Assembly (NCBI GenBank): GCA_001414485.1
Contig: LLEY01000003.1
Location: forward strand, 434,001 to 498,000
Reading direction: 5' to 3'
DNA: 64,000 bases
DNA from: Calycina herbarum
Lineage: Eukaryota; Ascomycota; Leotiomycetes; Helotiales; Pezizellaceae
How positions within the stretch are numbered: position 1 is the stretch's first letter; the number at the start of each line of letters is the position of its first letter. Of the stretch, positions 11,545 through 21,359 are shown one piece after another. The translations under genes and the position numbers were made by a program. Under the pieces are notes generated by a model. It did no database searches. It was not told the DNA's origin and saw only the letters and a list, made by a program, of their open reading frames with translations.

Positions 11545-12760
11545 ATGGGTTCAATACCATTAGACCCCCCTCACCAAAATTCCACGACTGAGAAACACAC
11601 AACGCCACCATCGAGCTCCTCTCTCACCCCAGCTCACACAAACTCCCCCTTCACAACCCCACCTTTTTCCCCCTCAGTAAGCCAGCGATCGAAGCCATTT
11701 AGCGAAGACGCTCTTTCCAACCTCTCAGTCTCCCGTCTAAACAGTATAACCAAACACCTTTGGCTTGCCGGCCGACCCCAAGCTTCGTCCCTGCTCAAAT
11801 CGCCTTTACATCGCCTGAAAGCCACTGGATTCGAGTTTGTAATCTTCGAACAGGCGGATCTACATCTACTATGGGGAAATGGAATGATTTACCTGAAGCC
11901 CTTGCCGAGATTCCTGCTGAATCATGAGTTTTGGAGAGATGAACTTTGTAATGATGGGAATAAAGATTGGGATGAAGATCGTGCTGGTGAGTTCTGTCTT
12001 GCCCTTTCCAAACACGAAAAAAGAAAGCTTGGTATATGGAATACTAACATAACTCACCTCTCCAGAGATCTTCATGGGAGCTTTAGGTCTACTTTATTCT
12101 TATACCTGGTTGATACGATGGGAGTCCGACCTCCACATCGCCCATACCCATAATCTTCTCCCCAAAGGAATCGACTTCGAAACATGGATGGCAATCCGTT
12201 CCTCCTTCCATTCAACATTCAAACGCTCATCACTGCCTTACCCATGGTTGAAATGGCGCTACGATTGGGCTGAACTGCGTTTGAATCGTATAAACCTCAT
12301 ATGGAGATTACGACCCAACAGTGCTACACTTTCTGGTTCGTCTCCGCACCTTATTCCTCTCTCCTCTTCTCCCTCCATACTTCCCTCGTTTTTCTCCATC
12401 CTATCCCTCGCTATTCAAAGACACTAACACCAAAACTCCACAGATTTCATCCGCGGCTACTCAACCCCCTACCGCCTCTACGCCTCCTTCATCGCCCAAA
12501 ACTTCTCCTTCCTCATAATAATATTCGTCTACGTAACCGTCATCCTAGCCGCAATGCAACTCGGGCTCGCAACCTCACAACTAGAAGAAAGTTCCCATTT
12601 CCAAATGGCATGTGTAGCTTTTGCCGTATTTTGCATTTTGCTGCCTGTGCTGGTTTTAGCGATTGTTTTAGCGTTAGGGATCATGCTTTTTGTGTTTAAT
12701 TGGGGGATGACGAAGAGACATTTTAAGGGTGTGGCTAGGAGGGGTGGGGAGGGTGGTTGA
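11545..12760 (+). CDS. DUF6601-type membrane protein
   Basis: Exons 11545-11986, 12066-12335 and 12444-12760 join in phase to 1029 nt (342 residues). Introns are GTGAGT...CCAG and GTTCGT...ACAG. The N-terminal 70 residues are Ser/Thr/Pro-rich. The core has LWLAGRPQ, FEQADLHLLWGNGMIYLKPL, PRFLLNHEFW, a SYTWLIRWESDLHIA block and AELRLNRINLIWRL, as in the fungal DUF6601 family. Two strongly hydrophobic segments lie near the C-terminus (FLIIIFVYVTVILAAMQ and VFCILLPVLVLAIVLALG). Function is unknown. The start ATG sits in a good context (GCCATGG). The family name is from recognition of the motif order, not a search. Confidence 0.8.
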
Positions 12761-12992
12761 AGGGGAAGGTATTTGGGTTTTGGAAAAAGTAGGATTGCTT
12801 GAGAGTGTTGAAGAATCGGAAGAATCGAGGTTGATTTTTGGAGGAAGAAAGAACAGAGATCAGACAATAACTCGAAATCATAGCTCACCTCCCTTTCTTG
12901 ATTCACATTACAATCGAAGACTAACATATAAGAGTCGACAAATGAGCCAAAAAAAAGGTATCATATTTGGATGCCTCGCGGTACACACTAAA
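12761..12992. other. 3' flank of the DUF6601 gene
   Basis: Short spacer before the inverted-repeat element. Nothing is recognised. Confidence 0.4.
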
Positions 12993-13201
12993 AGTGGCGG
13001 GAATTAGCGACCCCTTCAAGTTTTCTAAACGTACAGCTTGACACAACTTACACAACAGGATCGAAAAAATATTTTTAAAAAAATATAGTTCGAAGCAGAC
13101 GTAGTTGAATAATCATCGTACCAAGTTTCATCAATTTTAAATGCATTGTTGTCGAGTTATCTCACACCAAAGCTGATATCGGTTTTCTAGTTCCCGCCAC
13201 T
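12993..13201. mobile_element. MITE-like inverted-repeat element, about 209 bp
   Basis: AGTGGCGGGAATTAG at 12993-13007 is matched by its near-perfect reverse complement CTAGTTCCCGCCACT at 13187-13201, with one transition. The interior is AT-rich and non-coding. No target-site duplication could be fixed, so the outer limits are approximate. Confidence 0.5.
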
Positions 13202-13384
13202 CTTACTGCCTCTTTACGTCTCCAAGGAAAATCGTAAAAATATAACAAAAATCTGAGAGTATTCTTTAGTTACTAATTGGTCACTCTCTCCCCAAGGTTC
13301 CAAAGTCTTCCGTCGTAGTTGTGGTTTTATCGAAGTTCTGCGACAGTCTTCTCATGTACAAAAAACCGACGATCAAGCCGTACC

Positions 13385-13635
13385 CGTGGAGCGACGAGTA
13401 AGCCAAACACACACTTTCAGCGAGCAAGCCGTCACTCAGTCCAGTACGAGTAAGCCATCAACACTTTTTGGGCCGAAATGAGAGTCTTTAGTGAGGTGTT
13501 AATTATCGAGTAAGCCAAGCACTATTTGGTGAGTAAACTATCTATTGGCAGGTAAGCCAGTCAACATTTTTGACGAGTAAGCTACAAGCAAAACTTTTTG
13601 GGGGGCCAAAGAGGGCAAGCCATCAATTGTTTGCT
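13385..13635 (+). repeat. GAGTAAGCCA motif cluster, copy 1
   Basis: About eight copies of a core (C)GAGTAAGCCA or close variants occur at irregular 20-60 bp spacing (near 13394, 13421, 13447, 13507, 13530, 13550, 13574 and 13613). They are separated by spacers that often contain TTTTTGGGGGCCAAA. The same motif and spacer recur at about 34.2 kb and 49.8 kb in this window. There is no ORF across the cluster. Confidence 0.65.
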
Positions 13636-13639
13636 CAAA

Positions 13640-14007
13640 CCACCAAAAAAAGTCACTAGTATGTTGAACTATTCATATTCCTCTATATAGATCCTCAACT
13701 CTTCCCAACTTTCCAAGACACTCCCCAGCCACCAATTGCGACGCTAAAGATATCATACCGCTTTGTGCGTTAAGGGTGCAATTATGGAAACTCGAAAATA
13801 GAGAGTAAGTGCAATAAAAGGAAATCTCTTTTAGGCCCTACTCCAGGAGCATATATCAAATAATCAACAATGGTATCCCGCTCGCTGTGCCCCTTACTGA
13901 ATGAAACAAGACCAAAGAAAAAGTCCATATCCCATACACCAGCTGTAAACCCACCCACCAATTTTTTCCTGAACGCCCACGACCGTAGTACTCATACACC
14001 TAACTTT
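13640..14007. other. 3' flank of the Gcn5 gene
   Basis: Non-coding spacer between the repeat cluster and the Gcn5 stop codon. Nothing is recognised. Confidence 0.4.
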
Positions 14008-15309
14008 TTATGGTTCCAAATGTGACCACTCCGGAATCGCCTTGATCTGAGCCCACATGTACTTTTCGAGCTTGTTGGCACTCTTCGCATAAGGCGTCGT
14101 CTCGTTATTGTACTTTCGACAATTGTCGAATATTAATTTGGCATCGCGGGTAAAGTCCTCGGGGGTGGCATAGTTGTCTGCTTCCAGTTTGACCTCCATG
14201 GTAGCAAGGTCCATAGGCTCCTTGATAACATCGTAGTAATCCGCTACATCGTCTCTGCTAACGGGATTCAAGAAGGGCCAGGAAGATTGATGGTTCTGCA
14301 TATCGTTCAGAAGATGCAGGAGCTGGTTATAGTTCGGCCCATGACGAGGTTGTCGAGCGAGTTCGTCCATGTCTGGTGACCAGCCTGACGCTCGGATTGC
14401 TTCAATGGACATTGGGTCGATTTTGTAAGGTCCATTTCTCCATTGCTTTGGAGGCTGATGTATTTGGTGACTTTTGCTGAAAGCACGAATTTTGGCGTGG
14501 ACTGCTTCTTTCTGTTTGAGTAGCATACGGCCCATCTCGAGGTAGCGGACTTTTGGTAGCATGCTACATTGCATAATTGTCCCTCCCTCATAATCTTTGA
14601 TATACCCCATCCATTTCGACTTCTCAAGGGTAATCTCTTTCGTGAAACCCTGTTTCTTGAAGTACCCGATGGCGTAGTTGTCTGCATATGTGAGGAAGTG
14701 CATGACATCCGAAGTAGCCTTCACGTAATCCTTCAAATGGGACATGAGATGTGCTCCATAACCTTTGACCTGCTGAGCGGAGTCTATGGCACAGAATACA
14801 ATCTCTGCAAATTGACGCCCCTTAAAAGGTCGATATGTGATTCCTCCGACTACCTCCAGGGGTTTCTTGACAATAGCGATTGACAAATGTGTGCGGTCGT
14901 AGACAAGCCTCGCTATATAATCCTTGGGCATTTTGGGTAATTGTTTCTGGAATATGCATTTGAGTCCTGTCAAAATGATCATGCTTTCCCGCTCGTTGTC
15001 GTTGTTGACTACCCGGAACTCAATATCTCCATTTCGTTCTTCTAAAACTGCTGGCTTGGTGGCAATCAGAAAGCAATCTCTTGATATCTAAAACAAGAAT
15101 GTACGTACCTTTTCTGGAAATGGAATCGGCTCTAGCTTTGAAAGTTTCTTGTCGGGATCTGGTGACCCACTGTGTGAGCTCTTGAGTCGTTTGTTGTCCG
15201 ATGGACTAGGGTCATCCTCGGCTTTCCGTTTGGAAACTAGCAGCATTTAGCGACGCATATCACAGAAGCAGCAGGATTCGTATGTACCATTGTCCTTTAA
15301 AGGTGCCAT
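14008..15309 (-). CDS. GCN5: Histone acetyltransferase Gcn5
   Basis: Exons 15309-15288, 15236-15109 and 15054-14008 give 1197 nt (398 residues). Gcn5 is the catalytic subunit of SAGA/ADA and acetylates histone H3 tails in the nucleus. The N-terminus is basic and Ser-rich. The GNAT domain (about residues 60-220) shows [26 protein letters not shown] with the catalytic Glu near residue 134, and the acetyl-CoA loop QQVKGYG (144-150). A bromodomain occupies about 285-395 ([31 protein letters not shown]). The start is uncertain: ATG at 15309 (MAPLKDN, spliced), ATG at 15246 (MLLVSKRK, unspliced), or a longer N-terminus reaching upstream, because the preceding ORF is in the same frame. The core identification is not in doubt. 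Confidence 0.95.
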
Positions 15310-16102
15310 TGTAGTCCCAATCGGTTGTACCTTTTGCCGTTGTTTTTCTAACGCTCTCTCGAGGTACCCGTTCCAATCGCCCCGTTCCAGCACACGTATT
15401 CGCTTGGGTCGATATGTGAGTTTCGCGTCCGAGTATACGTCCTTGATTGCCTCGTAGTAGAGCTGGACGTTGATTGGGCTTCGTTGTGATTGTGGTTCGG
15501 GTGATTGGGATGCGACCGCACCTCCGCCCAGAACGAGTTGTAATTTGTGATTGAACCTGGATATCTGATAGTGCTTCAAGCGTCGGCTGGTTTCTGCTCT
15601 ACTTGGTCTGCTGGAGACAGCTTCGGTATCGGTCTCGTCCTCTTCCTCTGACGAGTCCAAATGCGATTGGGTGTGCGGCTGGCGCAAGGCTGGATACAAG
15701 GCAAGCTGGGGGCTGAGGTGGAATGCGCCTTTTGGCGGCTCTTCACCAGAAGACTTTTGCGATCCTAAATATATCGTCATGTTAGCGAATGTAGGGTATT
15801 TCTCCCCCGAAATTGCGACCTCCAAGACAGTCATATTGCGGGGGAAGAGGGTAAAAGAATGGACGAAGACATGCTAGGCGGACTAACGTTGGCTTCGGTG
15901 TGATGGATATCTTTGTAGGCGCGGTGGTTATGATGAGGGTCAACTTTGGCGGTTCGACGGTGGTCGCGCTTGCTGTCTGGGTGAATTTGTCCTCGTCATC
16001 GCATTCACGGATGGTGAGGTTCGTGAGGTTATATTGCCGCCCCTGCCTGCTACGGATTAGGTTTAGCCGGGTAGAAATCCGGGGATCGGAGCGGAACTTC
16101 AT
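15247..16102 (-). CDS. Uncharacterised ORF upstream of, and in frame with, Gcn5
   Basis: Not recognised. A likely start is ATG at 16102 (MKFRSDPRISTRLN). A first exon to 15888 (IRECDDEDKFTQTAS, TLIITTAPTKISI) can be joined in phase to 15712 onward using GTTAGT and CCTCAG. The second part has an acidic DSSEEEDETDTEA stretch, then RRLKHYQISRFNHKLQLVLG and INVQLYYEAIKDVYSDAKL, and runs without a stop to 15247. The Gcn5 start codon at 15309 lies inside this frame. Either this is a long Gcn5 N-terminus, a separate gene whose 3' end overlaps Gcn5, or coding-like leader. It is divergent from the Ost5-like gene with about 190 bp between starts. Confidence 0.5.
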
Positions 16103-16294
16103 CGCGCCGACATCCGACGCGCCTGCTTTTAGTGATGCCAGATTTCGGTGCTTTGGATGTACTTGTACATGCACCTGGAACTCGAAGCTGCCCTGGAACT
16201 CTGAAAACACCATCCACCACCACCACCACCAGAACATTCCTCCATCCGCGCGCAGCAAAACCAGAGACAATCCCATCCCGTCAATCCCAATCTT

Positions 16295-16645
16295 ATGGAG
16301 TCATCATTGCACCAGGTCTGGGAGAGCGCTTCCGGCAACCCATTCGTCCCAGCCGTCGGCAAGGGCAGCCACTTCTTCGTTGGCTTTTCCCTCTTGACAA
16401 TTGGTCTTCTTCTCACTGGATTGTTTGGCTTGAGTGAGTTTGGACTCTGTAGTCTGTAGTCTGTGGGAAATGTCTTCTAACCGCATAATTAGACCGATCT
16501 GTGGTCAACATCCCAGTCATTGGAATTCCAGCTTCGTTATCCATTGCGTAAGTCCATCCCACCGAATGGTACCTGGGACTGTTTTCTAACTTTGGGTAGC
16601 TTCGGTGCTGTGTACATGATCTGCGCGGTTGGCGTTTATGTTTAA
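16295..16645 (+). CDS. OST5: Ost5-like oligosaccharyltransferase subunit
   Basis: Three small exons, 16295-16433, 16493-16547 and 16600-16645, sum to 240 nt (79 residues) with phases 1 and 2 matched at the two introns (GTGAGT...TTAG and GTAAGT...GTAG). The protein has two membrane segments: SHFFVGFSLLTIGLLLTGLF and, after NRSVVNIPVIGIPASLSI, a second AFGAVYMICAVGVYV reaching the C-terminus. Length, the two-helix layout and the central loop fit Ost5/TMEM258, a small subunit of the ER oligosaccharyltransferase that N-glycosylates proteins. Each exon is too short to be noticed as an ORF. Other two-helix ER proteins are possible but less likely. Confidence 0.78.
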
Positions 16646-16812
16646 GATACCACTCGAGCCTCGACCCGATACGAATTCCCTAGGCGCATCTGTTGTACAT
16701 TAGTTGGGGGAAATATCAAAAGCAAAAGACTTTCCAAACTTCAAACCCACACTCTGTGATATCTGCCATTCGAGAATATCACTTCCATCGTCCGAAATAT
16801 ACATCCGTCAAA

Positions 16813-17892
16813 ATGTCCACAATTGTCGCGGCGGAAAATGGGGCTCCTCCCATCTTCAAGGCAGTGTCAAGCTCTGCAAGGCAGCTGTTTCAATTGCTCA
16901 ATTGCATTCGTTTCGCCCCAAAAGCCCAGGTTCAGATCAGTAGTGAAGGTCTGAGGTTTGCGGTGGAGGCATCCAGGGTCATGCAAGGTTAGTCTCCTTG
17001 ATTGCACTCTAGGAACCCGCAATAACGATTTCCAGGCATTGTTTTTCTTGATAAAGCTCTTTTCACTTCCTTCAGTTATAATCCACCCGCAGGAGAACCC
17101 CAAGAAGAAGACCCAGAATCCGCTGCACCCGACCTCCCCAACTTCCAAATTTCCTTACAAGCTCTCCTTGAAACTCTCCAGATTTTTGGAGCCGAAAATG
17201 CCGTTAGTAACCGCAATCCCAAATCTGATAACGATGGCTACAATAGCAATATTCGTCGAGATCGTCCCAATGCATTCAGTAACCAAGCCCTCGGGATGGT
17301 AGGCATATGCCGCCTTTCTTACGAGGGTGATGGATCACCATTCAGTATCGTTCTAGAAGAATCTGGCGTTACTACAACCTGCAATCTCAACACTTACGTT
17401 TCTGAAAACCCCGAAGAAATACCCTTTCAACGAGATGCCATGCAAGTCAAAATCATCATGCAGGCACGTTGGCTTTCGGATGCTGTTGCAGAGCTCTCAT
17501 CTACCACTCCAAGTCGGCTAGACATCACCGCACATACTGGAGCACCATATCTTAGTCTATCAGCTGTTGGCCATCTTGGTAGCGCAAGTGTTGAATTTTC
17601 CAAGGGGCGTGAATTGCTCGAGACTTTCACTGTATCTCAAACGTGGACTCAAAGTTACAAGTTCGAGATGATCAAAGCTGCAGCTGAATCTATGCGATTG
17701 GCAAGCAAAGTTAGTATCCGGGGTGACGAGCAAGGTGTTCTGAGCATGCAGTTTATGGTTGAGGTTGAGGGTGGTGGCATAAGTTTTGTGGATTATAGAT
17801 TCGTGCCTTTTCTTCAAGATGACGAGGAAGGAGAGGATGATGAGTATGAAGAGGACGAGGACGAGGGAGAAGATGGTACTCAAGAGAGCTGA
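16813..17892 (+). CDS. RAD1: DNA damage checkpoint clamp subunit Rad1
   Basis: Exons 16813-16987 and 17036-17892 join in phase to 1032 nt (343 residues). Rad1 is the PCNA-like subunit of the 9-1-1 clamp (Rad9-Rad1-Hus1) that is loaded at damaged DNA and activates the checkpoint kinase. Visible signatures are FKAVSSSARQLFQLLNCIRF, SSEGLRFAVEASRVMQG, then IVFLDKALFTSF, SLQALLETLQIFG, the second-domain AMQVKIIMQARWLSDA and ISFVDYRFVPF. The C-terminal 25 residues are strongly acidic. The start is the first ATG, followed by STIVAAENG. The gene is convergent with the cytidine deaminase, with a 71-bp gap between stops. Confidence 0.9.
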
Positions 17893-17963
17893 TAGCATAA
17901 TACGATTTTTCTTGCTTTTGCGTCATCCTGATTCTGTCTGTTCCCAATGCATTTCTTCTCTCC

Positions 17964-18473
17964 TCACTTCTTCCCAGGGACTTCCGGTCGAAGAGTAGTA
18001 ACATAAGCGTACGGCAACAATTCATCAATCCCAACAGTTCCCAACTCCTCCCCGACTCCCGTTTTAACAATCACCCTGATCCCGGGGTAATAATCAGACA
18101 TGAATTGTCTACACCGTCCGCATGGACTTATCACCCCTCTAGCATCATTTGCAACGGCTACTACACACAATATCTCCTCTTTCTCCCTCTCTCCCTCCTT
18201 CTCTTTTCCGTCTTCTAAAATAAACCCAGGCGTAAGTAGACTTGGCACCCCACCTGCAGCAGCATTTGCAAAAGCCACATTTTCGGCGCACACTGAACCG
18301 GTGAAGTGGAACGTGTTTATTCCTGTGAAGATTCGGTTGTGGGATGTGAGGGCTGCGGAGGAGACGGAGTGGTCTGTTATTCTAGGGGGTGTGGAGGGGG
18401 GGAGGGAGGCGATGAGGGTTTTGGCTGTGGTTATGAGGGATGTTTGAGCGGGGGTGAGGGGTTGGGGTGTCAT
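17964..18473 (-). CDS. Cytidine deaminase
   Basis: A single exon of 169 residues. Cytidine deaminases convert cytidine and deoxycytidine to uridine forms in pyrimidine salvage. The zinc-binding and proton-shuttle motif is CAENVAFANAAA (Cys62, Glu64), and the second motif is PCGRCRQFM (Cys118, Cys121). Both are complete, and the SSAALTSHNRIFTGIN strand precedes them as in the homotetrameric class. A charged insert (about residues 87-100, KEKEGEREKEE) sits between the motifs, where close relatives are usually shorter. Blasticidin-S-deaminase-like enzymes share this fold, but CAE plus PCGRC fits cytidine deaminase. Confidence 0.85.
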   Translation of the reverse strand: MTPQPLTPAQTSLITTAKTLIASLPPSTPPRITDHSVSSAALTSHNRIFTGINTFHFTGSVCAENVAFANAAAGGVPSLLTPGFILEDGKEKEGEREKEEILCVVAVANDARGVISPCGRCRQFMSDYYPGIRVIVKTGVGEELGTVGIDELLPYAYVTTLRPEVPGKK

Positions 18474-19472
18474 GATTTGTGGTTTAAAGGTAGTGTATGT
18501 TTTGAGGTTTTAGGGTGGAGGCTGTTGTGCTGAGGGAGGGGGGGGATTTTTAGGTGGGGTAGAGTTGTGAAATTGAGATTTATTTGCTCAAGAGGGGATT
18601 ATGTTTGCGGGATTGGAGACCGAGGTATTCCTTTTGAGTGATTTCTTCTGAGATTGAGGATTGATGCCATCGTACAAAATAGGGAAATAGTGCTTCACGG
18701 TGAGTCAACGCCGAGCGGGGTTGATCGGGGTAAAGGTAACAACGGGTTTGAATATTAATCATTTTCGCTAATTTAGAGGAACGGTATTTGAGGTGGAAAG
18801 TTGTTTTCTATCGACCTTGTTTCAATATATCAATTGTAAGGCAAAATGGGTTTTAATTGGCCCAGTCCGTTGGGGTTAAGGTGTGTTGACCGGGACTTCC
18901 AAGTTGTTGGCAGTCGAGGCAGTTTTCCCCGCACTTCCTGTGATCGCAATGAACTTGAAAGGAGGGTGACGATGACGCGGGAGTTAGAAGTGTAGAATTG
19001 GGGAAGAGAGGCGAGTCGCTCCTTTTCTCAATAGATCTCAATGAGGTCGCTCTTTCCACAATTGGTGGTAAGGTTATAGCGGGGGCGAGAAGACCAGCCC
19101 CAGATTTTCTGCAGTTGAACTCCCTTCGTTAAACCTGAGTCAACCTTACCTAGACAGTACCTACCTAGTTGACAGGTACAGACTCGTGCGCGTCAAGAAT
19201 TAATTGATTCCGGCAACAGGCTCTACCATTTCTTTGCGTTTTCTTGCTGTCTTTTTGTCTCACTGTCGTTTCTTCTCCGCGTGTAATATTATCTTGTGGT
19301 TTTCCTTTGCGACATTGCCAGGAGCAGCAAGTGGTATCAAGAAAATATTCCCAGTCTGTAAAATCACTGCATGCGAGTTTATCAAGTACAGTACTTTTCC
19401 ATTGTTTCTGATTGTTAAAAAAAGATATGCAGAAATATATACAAGGAACGGAAATTACCTCTTTCGTGCGTT
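18474..19472. other. Intergenic, nothing recognised
   Basis: About 1 kb between the deaminase start and the 3' end of the secreted HEFGH gene. G-rich and low-complexity stretches lie at 18330-18560. No coding pattern or repeat pair is recognised. Confidence 0.45.
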
Positions 19473-20774
19473 CTAGATTGTTGCACCAGATATGGTGAAA
19501 GAATAATCCAATCCCTTCGAAACAGCACTTGAGAGTGCGAATCCGTCATACACAATCAATGTTGCAGGTGCGTTTGCAACCACAAGACTGGCTTCTTCGC
19601 CGGATGCAACCGCCGCGGATCCAGCACCATTTGCAAGTTCTGTATATTTCCCAGCCCCCGAGCTGGTGTTTCGAACGGCAAGTGTTGCTTTACACTCCGT
19701 GGCGCAAGTGAGTTTGACGGTGATGGTAGCTGCACCAGAAACTTTTAGTGGCATGATGTTTGCTCCCATATAACGTGGTTGTCGTGCGGTTTTGACTTTA
19801 TAATTTCCGGTAGATACTAAGTCGACATTCGCGAAGTTGATTTTTGATCGTTGAGCGAGGAATTGTGCTTGCCCAGTCGCATGTCCAATATCAACATAAG
19901 CCATTCGAGCCCAATATCTTCCAACCAGTGTTGCAACAGAAGCATTTGTAGAAACGCGAGATAAAGAGTGTAAAGGGGTCTCATTGCTTTTCGCCGTGTA
20001 TTGAGCAAGCAGATTCTTGATCGTATCTTTTCCCAGCCCGGCATAGTTGTCTGGGTTGTTGGTCAGATAAGTAAAGAATGGCCAGGCTTCGTAGTAGTTG
20101 CCAGAACCAGATGTGCCGTCAACCATGACCTGGAAGGAGTCACCAATGACCTTGTTCACATCCATAGGAGTCGCTGAAGTCGATTGCCCGTGTTTCGTTC
20201 TGGCTGCAGCACACAAGTCTGAGGTTGCGTAGGTGTCTGCAACCCATTGAGCTGTCGTTTCCCACCATGCTCCTGTATTCCCCTGGTCGACCCATTTTTG
20301 CTCATGGTATGTCATAACATGACCAAACTCGTGAACCGTCACCTGTGCCACAGGCAGAGAATCCTTCAACACCTCCAAATATCCCATTCCCGTGGTAGCG
20401 TCTGACCGCATCACACCGGCTGCACCGCTGAGGTCGCTTGCAGTGTAAACATTTGTTTTATACCATGGTCCGGCAGCATCTTGAGCAGCAGTGTTGAAGT
20501 TGTAAGATAAACCAGTTGAGCGCCAACCCAAAGTTCCGACGAAGCAATCGTATGCTGCTTCGAGCATATTCAAAGTGTTGTCGACTGTGGTTGTAGCTAC
20601 GCCGGGAGCATAGACTCGGAAGTGGTTTGAGTCTTTGAAGGTAGTTCCTCCTGCACCGATATTTGCATTTGCCGTGAAAGTCGCTGGTTCGGCTCTTGCG
20701 ACGATATTGGGAATGGGTGCTGGGGCGGCAGCGCCGCCAGCAGCGAGAAAAACGAGTGTGAGAAGTTGGATCAT
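19473..20774 (-). CDS. Secreted DUF6055-like putative zinc metalloprotein
   Basis: A single exon of 433 residues. The N-terminus is a signal peptide (MIQLLTLVFLAAGGAAAPAP). A gluzincin-like pair is visible: HEFGHVMTYHEQKW with HExxH at 148-152, and WWETTAQWVADTY with Glu172 about 20 residues downstream. That spacing suits a third zinc ligand. The region YWARMAYVDIGHATGQAQF and a C-terminal beta-rich stretch follow. Family knowledge: DUF6055 proteins carry this HExxH-plus-WWE layout. Peptidase activity is inferred, and the substrate is unknown. A TATA-like sequence lies 60 bp upstream. The gene stands alone between gene-poor flanks. Confidence 0.78.
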   Translation of the reverse strand: MIQLLTLVFLAAGGAAAPAPIPNIVARAEPATFTANANIGAGGTTFKDSNHFRVYAPGVATTTVDNTLNMLEAAYDCFVGTLGWRSTGLSYNFNTAAQDAAGPWYKTNVYTASDLSGAAGVMRSDATTGMGYLEVLKDSLPVAQVTVHEFGHVMTYHEQKWVDQGNTGAWWETTAQWVADTYATSDLCAAARTKHGQSTSATPMDVNKVIGDSFQVMVDGTSGSGNYYEAWPFFTYLTNNPDNYAGLGKDTIKNLLAQYTAKSNETPLHSLSRVSTNASVATLVGRYWARMAYVDIGHATGQAQFLAQRSKINFANVDLVSTGNYKVKTARQPRYMGANIMPLKVSGAATITVKLTCATECKATLAVRNTSSGAGKYTELANGAGSAAVASGEEASLVVANAPATLIVYDGFALSSAVSKGLDYSFTISGATI

Positions 20775-20833
20775 GGTAAAGAATGTATTTGTTTACTCCA
20801 ATACTCTGCAAAACAATCACGGGTGGTTCTGGC

Positions 20834-20841
20834 ATATATAT
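20834..20841 (-). promoter_or_regulatory. TATA-like box of the secreted HEFGH gene
   Basis: ATATATAT about 60 bp upstream of the start codon at 20774. Suggested by sequence and position only. Confidence 0.4.
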
Positions 20842-20849
20842 CAAGCCAA

Positions 20850-21359
20850 GTAAAATTGGAAAAATTGAGGGGTTCATTACTTTACCATCATGCGACCATA
20901 TTCTAGGTCGCCAAGTAGAATTTAATCTTCCTGTTTGGTGATCATTGTTGTTATCCCTACTTTTAGGCTTTTGAGTTTGTAAATTTATTCGGATATATTG
21001 AAGGTTAATTTGTTTCGAAACGGTGCTATGTGGGGGTGGGGTCTAAATTCGGACGATTTCTCTCCGTGGTTTTTTGGTGCATGTGGATTACCTGTTCGGG
21101 AGTTTCTTCGGGTGCTTGTTTGTGTTTAAGGACATCCTTGAAATTATCGTACCATCAAATGAGGCTCTTTGGATGATCTGCGGGTTTTTCTTATGCCTCC
21201 TCGAATTGAGATTCGATTTCAAGAATCAGAGCATTTCATTTGGGGATTATATGAGAGGAAGTCGTAAGCGAAATAGGGGTAGCGAACATAGTGCGCCAAG
21301 AGCTCTTTTGGTTTGAGTGTTTCGAAGATTCCATGCCTTGGAGGTTTTCTTGAGTGGAG
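20850..21359. other. Intergenic, nothing recognised
   Basis: Non-coding by inspection. Short ORFs here lack domains or consistent codon pattern. Confidence 0.4.

Noticed and set aside
16129..16416. Minus-strand ORF with runs of Gly, and another with six Trp
   Set aside because: Produced by a CCA repeat in the leader of the Ost5-like gene; no domain, and it overlaps better-supported exons.
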